Source of the DNA: G958296245 sp963664035
Lineage (GTDB): Bacteria; Chloroflexota; Dehalococcoidia; Lucifugimonadales; G958296245
Reading direction: 5' to 3'
Length of the DNA stretch: 64,000 bases
Assembly: GCA_963664035.2 (NCBI GenBank)
Contig: OY760867.2
Span: 1,798,001-1,862,000, forward strand
The notes below the pieces were generated by a model. It was not told the DNA's origin and ran no database searches. It saw only the letters and a program-made list of their open reading frames with translations. The translations under genes and the position numbers were made by a program. This document shows positions 1-6,977 of the stretch, one piece after another. The first letter of the stretch is position 1; each line of letters begins with the position of its first letter.

Positions 1-620
1 AACTCCGGCACCTGGCCCGGCTTACGCGCCTGGTCGGGGGGCACTATCTCGTTCCCGGTGGGGATGACGGCTACGGCGGGACGGCGGCGCACGGACACCT
101 CCGCCAGGCCGGCGGCGGCGCACGCGGCCGCGTCGTGTGGCCTGAGCCTGTGACCCTGGGGCAGCAGCAACTCCGTGGCCACTATGTCCTCGCCCAGCGG
201 ACGGACGTGCTGGTAGGGCGCGACCGGGGCGTATATCTCCACGGCGCCAGCGTCCACCTCGTGAACCACCTCGATCATGACCACGGCGTCGAAGCCGCCG
301 GGCATCGGGTCTCCGGTGTCCACCCACACCGCCTGCCCGCCGACGCGCAGCGTTACGGGGGAGGTCTCCGAGGCGCCCACAGTTTCCCGAGAGCGCACGG
401 CGATCCCGTCCATGGCCGCGGCGTCGTAGTGGGGCGTGGACCTCCTCGCCCAGACGGCGTCGGCGGTCACGCGGCCGTTGGCCTCGTCGAGCGGGACGGC
501 CTGGGACGGTGTAAGCTCCAGCGCGCCCGCCTCCTCCAGGGCGGTATCGAAGCGGCGCAGCGCCTCCTCCAGCGGGAGGTCTTCGAGGTAGTACCGTCGG
601 CCGGAGCGGCGGCTGCTCAT
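1..620 (-). CDS. MoeA-family molybdopterin protein, partial (runs off the window start)
   Basis: The frame opens at an ATG at 620 and stays open to the window edge, giving about 206 residues. The N-terminus (RRYYLEDLPLEEALRRF), the DAAAMDGIAVRS motif, DTGDPMPGGFDAVVMIE and PTGNEIVP match the MoeA fold, which transfers molybdenum to adenylated molybdopterin. The YYLEDLPLEEA start resembles the archaeal and Chloroflexota form, in which MoeA is often fused to a periplasmic-binding-like domain. The C-terminus is outside the window, so that fusion cannot be tested. It starts 9 nt after the stop of a second moeA-type gene on the same strand and is probably co-transcribed with it. Confidence 0.85.
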   Translation of the reverse strand, partial: MSSRRSGRRYYLEDLPLEEALRRFDTALEEAGALELTPSQAVPLDEANGRVTADAVWARRSTPHYDAAAMDGIAVRSRETVGASETSPVTLRVGGQAVWVDTGDPMPGGFDAVVMIEVVHEVDAGAVEIYAPVAPYQHVRPLGEDIVATELLLPQGHRLRPHDAAACAAAGLAEVSVRRRPAVAVIPTGNEIVPPDQARKPGQVPE

Positions 621-629
621 ACCGTGCGC

Positions 630-1862
630 CTAGGAGGTCCGGACCTCGACGTCCTCGCCGGCGTAGAGGCCGCCCCTGTCCAGGGGCACGACGACGGCGC
701 CGTCGGCGCGGACCATCGTGTATATGAGGTTGGACTTGCCGAAGCTGGGCTCGGCGTAGAGGACGCCGTCACGGTGCGCCAGCTTCACCTGCACGTGGTC
801 TTCCCGGCCCGCCTGCGACGGCAGGTCGCGCGCCAGGCGGGCCGACACGACGCCAGCCCGCGGCGGGGCGGCTAGGCCGCTCAGGGCGTGTATGGTTGGG
901 CGCACCAGCAGGTCGAAGACGACCATGGCGGACACGGGGTTGCCGGGCAGGCCGAAGACGGGCTTGCCGTCCACCAGCGCGACGATGGTCGGCTTCCCCG
1001 GCTTGTGGGCCAGCCCGTGTACCAGGACGCCCGGCTCCCCGAGGCCGGCGATCACGTCCGCCGTCATGTCGCGGCTGCTGACCGAACTGCCCGCGGAGAA
1101 GACGAGCGCGTCGCCCCTGTTCAGGCCGTCCCGTGCCGCGCTGCGCTGCGCCTCGTAGTCGTCGGCTACCAGCCCGACGGGCAGGGGCACGCCGCCGGCC
1201 TGCTCGACGAGGCCGGACACGGTGTAGGTGTTGACGTCGCGGACCTGGCCGGGGGCCGGCTTCGCGCGCGGCGGGACAAGCTCGTCCCCGGTGGAAACTA
1301 TGGAGACCCGCGGCTTGGCCGCGACATCGACGACGGTTATACCAAGCGCCATGAGGCCGCCCACGTCCTGGGGCCTGATGAGATGGCCCGCGGGAAGCAC
1401 GCGGCCGCCGGCGCGAACGTCCTCGCCGCGCCGGATGACGTTTTCGCCAGGCGCCACCGGACGCAGCGCCTCTATGGTGTGGCCATTGACCGCCTCGGTG
1501 TGCTCCACCATCAGGACGGCGTCGCCGCCGTGGGCGAGCATCCCGCCGGTGTAGGTCCGCGCCGCCTCTCCGGTCCCGAGCGACACGGACGGCTCCCTAC
1601 CCATGGGGGCCTCTCCGACCACGTTCAGGTAGGCGGGTTGCCCCTCGGTCGCTCCGTAGGTGTCGGCTGCGCGCACCGAGTAGCCGTCCATGGCGGAGCG
1701 CGGGAACGCGGGCAGGTCCTCCGGGGAGGCGATCTCGTTCGCCGTGACGCGGCCCCGCGCCTCCGCCGTGGGTATCGCCTCGGCGCCTGTGCGGTGGCGC
1801 AGGCGGGCCATCAGCGCGGCGAGCGCCTCGCCGGAGGGCAGCACGTTGAAGAACTCGGTCAT
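630..1862 (-). CDS. moeA: Molybdopterin molybdenumtransferase MoeA
   Basis: A 410-residue protein, the usual MoeA length, inserting molybdate into the molybdenum cofactor in the cytoplasm. It begins MTEFFNVLPS. PRSAMDGYSVRAADT is the substrate-site motif, followed by TGGMLAHGGDAVLMVEHTE, GENVIRRGEDV, STGDELV, the PGKPT motif and GLPGNPVSAMVVFDLLVRP. The position that is usually GGVSVGDYD reads SAGSSVSSRD, a variant seen in divergent MoeA proteins. The ATG at 1862 is preferred over an in-frame TTG at 1877. A second MoeA-type gene follows after 9 nt. A tandem pair suggests two cofactor forms or two metal specificities; that is inference. Confidence 0.9.
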   Translation of the reverse strand: MTEFFNVLPSGEALAALMARLRHRTGAEAIPTAEARGRVTANEIASPEDLPAFPRSAMDGYSVRAADTYGATEGQPAYLNVVGEAPMGREPSVSLGTGEAARTYTGGMLAHGGDAVLMVEHTEAVNGHTIEALRPVAPGENVIRRGEDVRAGGRVLPAGHLIRPQDVGGLMALGITVVDVAAKPRVSIVSTGDELVPPRAKPAPGQVRDVNTYTVSGLVEQAGGVPLPVGLVADDYEAQRSAARDGLNRGDALVFSAGSSVSSRDMTADVIAGLGEPGVLVHGLAHKPGKPTIVALVDGKPVFGLPGNPVSAMVVFDLLVRPTIHALSGLAAPPRAGVVSARLARDLPSQAGREDHVQVKLAHRDGVLYAEPSFGKSNLIYTMVRADGAVVVPLDRGGLYAGEDVEVRTS

Positions 1863-1926
1863 GTCGCGATCACGCAATTGCCGCCGCGGACGTAGGCGCA
1901 GGGCGGCTTCCCCCGCGCGGTGAGCG

Positions 1927-3549
1927 CTACAGGCCCAGGATCCGGCCCTCTTCGTCGACGTCCAGGGAGCGTGGAGTCCCGGGCAGCCCCGGCATAGTCA
2001 CTATCGACCCCGAGATAGGGTATATGAACCCGGCCCCGACCGAGGCCCTTACGTCGGATACCTGGAAGGTGTACCCGGTCGGCCTGCCCTTGAGTCGCGG
2101 CTTGTCGGAGATGGACAGGTGGGTCTTGGCCATGCAGACGGGGAGCGTTCCCCAGCCGAGATCGGCGAACGTCCTGGCGCGCCTCCTAGCCTCCGCGCTC
2201 CATGCCACGTCCTCGGCGCCGTATACCTTGCGGGCCAGCGCGAGCACCTTCTCCTCCGTCGTGGCGTCCTCGGGGTAGAGGTATTCCACCGCTCCGGACG
2301 GGCAGTCGGCCGCTTCGACCACGGCATGGGCGAGATCGGTCCCGCCCTCGCCTCCGCGCCCGAATACGTCGCTCTCGACGGCGGCCTGGGCGCCCGCGGC
2401 CTCCGAGCGGCGCTTCACGATCGCCACTTCGCCCGGCGTGTCCGTGGGGAAGCGGTTGATCGCCACGACGACCGGCAGCCCGAAGGACCGGATGACCCCG
2501 ACGAGGTGCTCGACGTTGGCGATGCCCTTGGAGACCGCCGATTCGTTGGGCTTGTCCAGCTCGCGGCGGCGCACCCTTCCATGGGACTTGGCGGCCCGCA
2601 CCGTGGCGACGAGCACCACCGCGCTGGGCTCCAGACCGTTGAAACGCGCCTTTATGTGCATGAACTTCTCGAAACCGAGGTCCGCGCCGAAGCCGGCCTC
2701 GGTCATCACGTAGTCGCTGTGGGCGAGCGCGAGGCGGTCTCCGACCACGGAGCTGCAGCCGTGGGCGATGTTTCCGAAGGGCCCCGTGTGCACGATGACC
2801 GGCTGTCCCTCCAGGGTCTGCACGAGGTTGGGCTGGATGGCGTACCGGAGCAGCGCCATCATCGAGCCCACTGCTCCAACGTCGCTGGCGGTGACGGGCC
2901 TGCCGTCGCCGGCGAACCCGACGACGACCCTGGATAGGCGTTGCCTCAGGTCGTCGAGGCCCGACGATAGGGCGAGGATGGCCATGACCTCGGAGGCGGT
3001 AACGATGTCGAAGCCGGACTCCCTGATGGGGGCGTTATTGGACCCTCCGAGGCCGGTGACTATGGAGCGCAGCGCCCGCTCCTCGACGTCCACGACGCGC
3101 CGCCAGGTGATGCCGTCGGGGGAGAAGCCCTCGACCTGTCCGCGCTGGGCGGCGTTGTCGGCCAGGGCCGACAGGAGGTTGTGCGCCGAGGCGACCGCGT
3201 GGGCGTCGCCGGTGAAGTGGATGTTGATCTCATCCTCGGGCACGACGCGCGCCGCGCCGCCTCCTGTGCCGCCGCCCTTGATGCCGAAGATGGGGCCCAG
3301 GGAGGGCTCCCGGAGGGTGGCCGCCGCCCGGTGTCCGAGGCGGCCCATCGCCTGCGTAAGCCCCACTGTGGTGGTGGTCTTGCCCTCGCCCGCCGCGGTG
3401 GGCGTCATGCCGGTCATCAGCACCAGCTTGCCCTTCGGTCCGTCCTTTGGGATGGCGTCGAGGCCGATCTTGGCCTTGAAGCGGCCGTATGGTACGAATG
3501 CCTCTTCGTCCAGGCCCATGTTTCGGGCGACTTCACCTATAGGCAGCAT
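1927..3549 (-). CDS. fhs: Formate-tetrahydrofolate ligase
   Basis: A 540-residue enzyme that joins formate to tetrahydrofolate with ATP, giving 10-formyl-THF for one-carbon metabolism. The P-loop-like TPTAAGEGKTTT lies at about residues 49-60. REPSLGPIFGIKGGGTGGG and PEDEINIHFTGD follow, all hallmarks of the family. The length is slightly below the usual 555-560. The C-terminus (PGLPGTPRSLDVDEEGRILGL) is complete. It is transcribed divergently from nothing nearby: LarC lies upstream on the same strand 59 nt away, and an extended -10 sequence sits in that gap. The enzyme serves purine and formyl-Met-tRNA synthesis or formate assimilation; no other Wood-Ljungdahl gene is visible here. Confidence 0.96.
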   Translation of the reverse strand: MLPIGEVARNMGLDEEAFVPYGRFKAKIGLDAIPKDGPKGKLVLMTGMTPTAAGEGKTTTTVGLTQAMGRLGHRAAATLREPSLGPIFGIKGGGTGGGAARVVPEDEINIHFTGDAHAVASAHNLLSALADNAAQRGQVEGFSPDGITWRRVVDVEERALRSIVTGLGGSNNAPIRESGFDIVTASEVMAILALSSGLDDLRQRLSRVVVGFAGDGRPVTASDVGAVGSMMALLRYAIQPNLVQTLEGQPVIVHTGPFGNIAHGCSSVVGDRLALAHSDYVMTEAGFGADLGFEKFMHIKARFNGLEPSAVVLVATVRAAKSHGRVRRRELDKPNESAVSKGIANVEHLVGVIRSFGLPVVVAINRFPTDTPGEVAIVKRRSEAAGAQAAVESDVFGRGGEGGTDLAHAVVEAADCPSGAVEYLYPEDATTEEKVLALARKVYGAEDVAWSAEARRRARTFADLGWGTLPVCMAKTHLSISDKPRLKGRPTGYTFQVSDVRASVGAGFIYPISGSIVTMPGLPGTPRSLDVDEEGRILGL

Positions 3550-3578
3550 CGGTAGACTCCCGGCTCAGAACTGGGGCC

Positions 3579-3587
3579 ATTCTAGCA
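3579..3587 (-). promoter_or_regulatory. Extended -10 promoter candidate for fhs
   Basis: On the minus strand the gap between larC and fhs holds TGC-TAGAAT, an extended -10 box, about 30 nt before the fhs ATG. No good -35 is present at the usual distance. The same TGC-TANNNT form precedes several other genes in the window. Confidence 0.4.
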
Positions 3588-3607
3588 CATGGGGGCGCGC
3601 GTACCGG

Positions 3608-4801
3608 CTACGGTGGAGGCTGGGGCAGGAGGATGCGGGCGGCCTGCTCCTGGACGACTCGGTAGACGTCCTGGATCGGCATCCCCTTCTCCCTGGCGAC
3701 GCGGCTGCAATCGTCGTACTCGGGCGAGACGGCGACGGCGGCCCCGTCGAGCTTCTTGACCTTTACGGCCATCCGCCCCAACGAGGTCTCGACGGTCACC
3801 ACTTCGCGCCCGGCCTCGTACCGGGAGACGGGTCGGACGCGCACGCCGAGGGTGGAGGTCTCCCGCAGGAGCAGGCCGGCCAGGGCCGCCTCCAGGTGCG
3901 CCGGGGCCAGCGCGCCGATCATCGTGCCCGGCCTGTCCTTCTTCATCTGTATGGGGGTGAGCCACACGTCGCGGGCGCCCGCCTCGAACAGCCTGCCCTG
4001 CACGTAGCCCAGGTGCTCGGCGGTCATGTCGTCGATGTTCGTCTCGATGAGGGTCATGTGCGTCGTGCGCGGCGGGTCCCGCTCATCGCCGAGCCAGAGC
4101 GCGAGCACGTTGGGATAGGCGGCGGGGTCCCGCCCGCCGAGGCCGTAGCCCACCCTCTCGAGGTTTAGCGCCGGCTGCCTGAACTCGGCGAGGGTCGTCA
4201 TTATGGCCGCGCCCGTTGGGGTAACCATCTCGCCGGCCTCGCCGGCGCCCGCTGGCGGCGGGGCGACGGGGGCGTTGGCCATGGAGACCAGGGCGAGGGT
4301 CGCCGGCGAGGGGGCAGGCAGGGGGCCGTGCTCGGTATCGACCATGCCGGAGCCGGACGGGAGCGGCGAGCAGTAGACCCTGTCGACGCCGAGGGCTTCC
4401 AGGCCGGCGACTGAGCCCACGACGTCGACGAGGGTGTCCATGCTTCCCAGCTCGTGTAGGCGCGCCTCGCCAGGCGCGGCTCGGTGTACCCGCTCTTCCG
4501 CCTCAGCCAGCCTGCGCAGCACCGCGACGGCCCTGTCCGCGACTGCTGCGGGGAGGCGCGAGGCTCGTATGACGCTCTCCATCTCGTCCATCCGCCGCAC
4601 GCGGCCCTCGGCCGCGACCCGGGCGCGTGTGCCGGCCACCGCGCCCCGGCTCTCGGCGTACGGCTCCACCCGTAGGTCCTCGACGCCGAGTAGGTCGAGC
4701 GCCCGGTTGATCTCCTTGGCGGGCGCGCCGCAGTCGATCAGCGCGCCCAGCACCATGTCGCCGCTGACGCCTCCGACGCATCTGAAGTAGGCGGCCTTCA
4801 T
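3608..4801 (-). CDS. larC: Nickel-pincer cofactor nickel insertase LarC
   Basis: A 397-residue LarC-family protein. LarC inserts nickel into the pyridinium-based pincer cofactor of lactate racemase and related enzymes, using CTP. The start MKAAYFRCVGGVSGDMVLGAL is the conserved N-terminus. LHELGSMDTLVDVVGS and GEMVTPTGAAIMTTL follow, then the C-terminal half with ETNIDDMTAEHLGYV and KKDRPGTMIGAL. The ATG at 4801 overlaps the radA stop as ATGA, so the longer upstream reading was rejected. In lactobacilli LarC needs a programmed frameshift; here it is one continuous frame. No larB, larE or larA is in the window. Confidence 0.92.
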   Translation of the reverse strand: MKAAYFRCVGGVSGDMVLGALIDCGAPAKEINRALDLLGVEDLRVEPYAESRGAVAGTRARVAAEGRVRRMDEMESVIRASRLPAAVADRAVAVLRRLAEAEERVHRAAPGEARLHELGSMDTLVDVVGSVAGLEALGVDRVYCSPLPSGSGMVDTEHGPLPAPSPATLALVSMANAPVAPPPAGAGEAGEMVTPTGAAIMTTLAEFRQPALNLERVGYGLGGRDPAAYPNVLALWLGDERDPPRTTHMTLIETNIDDMTAEHLGYVQGRLFEAGARDVWLTPIQMKKDRPGTMIGALAPAHLEAALAGLLLRETSTLGVRVRPVSRYEAGREVVTVETSLGRMAVKVKKLDGAAVAVSPEYDDCSRVAREKGMPIQDVYRVVQEQAARILLPQPPP

Positions 4802-6216
4802 CCGGCAGACTCCTTCGCGGGCGTCCCGGCGGCGCTCCGGCCGGAGAACGCCGCCCCCAGGGCCTGGCGCAGCGTCGAGACGCGGCGCGTCGCGAAGCCG
4901 TCGGATGCGGACGCGCCGCGCCTGCCCGCCGGGGCGATGCACGCCCCAAGTCCAAGGCGAGCCACCTCGGCGATACGCCTCTCGAGCTGCGGCACGCCCC
5001 TGACCTCACCGCTCAACCCAAGCTCGCCCACCGCGGCTAGGCCTGGGTCGATCGGCGCGTCGCGGACGCTCGACACGATGGCGAGGGCCATGCCGAGGTC
5101 GGCGCCGGGCTCGGTGACCCGCATCCCGCCCGCGACGTTGACGATGACGTCCTGTCCCGCGAGCGGCACGCCCGCCCTGCGGGTCAGGATGGCGCACACC
5201 ATCAGCAGGCGGTTGTAGTCGAGCCCGGAGGCCACTCTCCGGGGGGCGGGCAGCATCGAGGGGTTCGTGAGCGCCTGGACCTCTACGAGGAGGGGACGTG
5301 TGCCCTCGAGGTTGGGCACTATGACCGAGCCTACCCCTGCGGCGGACCGCTCCGACAGGAACTCCCTGGAGGGGTCCTCCACGTCGGCGAGGCCGCCCTG
5401 GCCCATTTCCAGCACGCCGACCTCGTTGGTGGAGCCGAAGCGGTTCTTGACCGCCCTGAGCAGCCGCCAGGAGCCGACGGGGTCTCCCTCCATGTACAGG
5501 ACGACGTCGACCATGTGCTCCAGTACCTTGGGGCCTGCTATGTCGCCTCCCTTGGTTACGTGCCCGGTGAGAATGATGGGCACGTCCTTAGCCTTGGCCC
5601 ACTCCAGGAGCACGCGGGCGGCTTCCCTGATCTGGGCGACGCTGCCGGCGGAGGAAGAGACGGAAGGCTCGTAGACGGTCTGGATAGAGTCGACGACGGC
5701 GAGGGCGGGTCGTATCTCATCGAGCTGGGCCACCACCTCGTCGACGGCGGTCGCCTGTAGGAGGAAGAGGCGCTCGCCTGGGACGCCCAGCCTGTCGGCG
5801 CGCATCCGTATTTGGGCCGAGGACTCCTCGCCAGACACGTATACGACCTTCCGGCCCGTCTCGGCCACGTCGGAGGCGACGCGGAGCAGGAGCGTGGACT
5901 TGCCTATGCCGGGGTCGCCGGCGATCATGGTGAGCGATCCGGGGACGATGCCGCCTCCGAGCACCCGGTTCATCTCAGCAAGGCCGACCTGGGTGCGGGG
6001 AAGCCGGTCCGCGTCGACCTGGGACAGCTCCTCCGCCTGCGCGGCAGAGGCGCCGACCCAGGGGCGGGCCTGCCCGCGGCCGCGGGCAGGCTGGACCTTG
6101 CCCAGGGAGTTCCACTCGCCGCAGGAGGGACATCGGCCCTCCCACCTGGGGGTCTCGTTGCCGCACTTGTCGCAGACGAACAGCGGCCTGGCGGCGGACT
6201 TCGCCGGGCCGGTCAT
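4798..6216 (-). CDS. radA: DNA repair protein RadA (Sms)
   Basis: A 472-residue branch-migration ATPase for recombinational repair. The N-terminal zinc finger has Cys15, Cys18, Cys29 and Cys32 (CDKCG...CPSCGEW). A RecA-type core follows, with Walker A GDPGIGKST near residue 100 and the RadA-specific KNRFGSTNEVGVLEM. The C-terminal Lon-protease-like domain starts near residue 290. Length is typical. The stop overlaps the larC start by 4 nt, implying translational coupling. It lies downstream of clpC on the same strand, a neighbourhood also known in Firmicutes. Confidence 0.97.
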   Translation of the reverse strand: MTGPAKSAARPLFVCDKCGNETPRWEGRCPSCGEWNSLGKVQPARGRGQARPWVGASAAQAEELSQVDADRLPRTQVGLAEMNRVLGGGIVPGSLTMIAGDPGIGKSTLLLRVASDVAETGRKVVYVSGEESSAQIRMRADRLGVPGERLFLLQATAVDEVVAQLDEIRPALAVVDSIQTVYEPSVSSSAGSVAQIREAARVLLEWAKAKDVPIILTGHVTKGGDIAGPKVLEHMVDVVLYMEGDPVGSWRLLRAVKNRFGSTNEVGVLEMGQGGLADVEDPSREFLSERSAAGVGSVIVPNLEGTRPLLVEVQALTNPSMLPAPRRVASGLDYNRLLMVCAILTRRAGVPLAGQDVIVNVAGGMRVTEPGADLGMALAIVSSVRDAPIDPGLAAVGELGLSGEVRGVPQLERRIAEVARLGLGACIAPAGRRGASASDGFATRRVSTLRQALGAAFSGRSAAGTPAKESAG

Positions 6217-6322
6217 GCGGCGGGCGCCGGCGTCATGGCGGGTTCACGCTCCGGCAGCGGTGTCGGATAGGCGGGCATTCATCGATCAAGGGCCTGGGCC
6301 GCGGCACGTTGGCTTCTGCCGC

Positions 6323-6853
6323 TTAATTCCCGCCCCAGCCCGCAATGAAGAGGGCGACGAACCCCGCAACCATCGTGGCCCACAACCCGCCCATGAGCAC
6401 GTACAGGTTGTTGAACCTGGAGTTCACCTCGGAACGAAGCCCGCCGATGTTGCGGTTCATGTCGTCTCGCAGCGTGTTCACCTCGGAACGAAGCCCGCCG
6501 ATGTCGCGGTTCACGTCGTCCCGCAGCGTGTTCACCTCGGAACGAAGCCCGCCGATGTCGCGGTTCACGTCGTCCCGCAGCGTGTTCACCTCGGAACGGA
6601 GCCCCTCGATGTCGCGGTTCACGTCGTCCCGCAGCGTGTTCATCTCGGAACGGAGCCCCTCGATGTTGCGGTTCACGTCGGCTCTCAGTCCGCCCATCTC
6701 GACCCTTAGTCCGCCCATCTCCGCCCTCACGCCTGCGAACTCCGTACGCACCTCTTCCCGCAGCGATCCGACGTTCTGGTTCAGGTCGTCGAGCCGGCGA
6801 TCCACCTGCTCGTAGGCGCCCTCCAGCCTGCTCACTCGTTCTTCCAGTACCAC
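6323..6853 (-). CDS. Coiled-coil protein with C-terminal membrane anchor
   Basis: A 176-residue protein. The N-terminus (EERVSRLEGAYEQVDRRLDDL) is a heptad coiled coil. The middle repeats an 18-residue unit of the type LRSEVNTLRDDVNRDIGG about four to five times. The last 25 residues are hydrophobic (LYVLMGGLWATMVAGFVALF) and should form a tail anchor. The DNA repeat unit is 54 nt and nearly identical between copies, so expansion was recent. It has a GTG start at 6853 with AGGAG 7 nt upstream. Function is unknown. The shape resembles DUF1640 or XhlA-type membrane coiled coils, but no family is claimed. Confidence 0.75.
   Translation of the reverse strand: MVLEERVSRLEGAYEQVDRRLDDLNQNVGSLREEVRTEFAGVRAEMGGLRVEMGGLRADVNRNIEGLRSEMNTLRDDVNRDIEGLRSEVNTLRDDVNRDIGGLRSEVNTLRDDVNRDIGGLRSEVNTLRDDMNRNIGGLRSEVNSRFNNLYVLMGGLWATMVAGFVALFIAGWGGN
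6420..6670 (-). repeat. 54-bp in-frame tandem repeat, about 4-5 units
   Basis: Near-identical 54 bp units encode the 18-residue coiled-coil repeat of the gene at 6323-6853. Differences between units are single substitutions such as DIGG/DIEG and V/M. Confidence 0.85.
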
Positions 6854-6878
6854 GCGACTGCTCCTGTAAGGTAGGGTC

Positions 6879-6887
6879 AGTTTAGCA
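6879..6887 (-). promoter_or_regulatory. Extended -10 promoter candidate for the coiled-coil gene
   Basis: On the minus strand TGC-TAAACT lies about 26 nt before the GTG start at 6853. There is no convincing -35, as in other TGC-TANNNT sites of this window. Confidence 0.35.
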
Positions 6888-6977
6888 CACCTGCGAGGAT
6901 GCCGGCGGCAGCGCTCGGTACGCGCCTATGAGGCGGTCTTCCCGGTACGCTGTGGGGCCTACGGGGCGGGGGAGGGT

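Noticed and set aside
22..327. Arg-rich open frame at the window start
   Set aside because: It is a frame shadow of the partial MoeA-type gene on the same strand, which has conserved family motifs.
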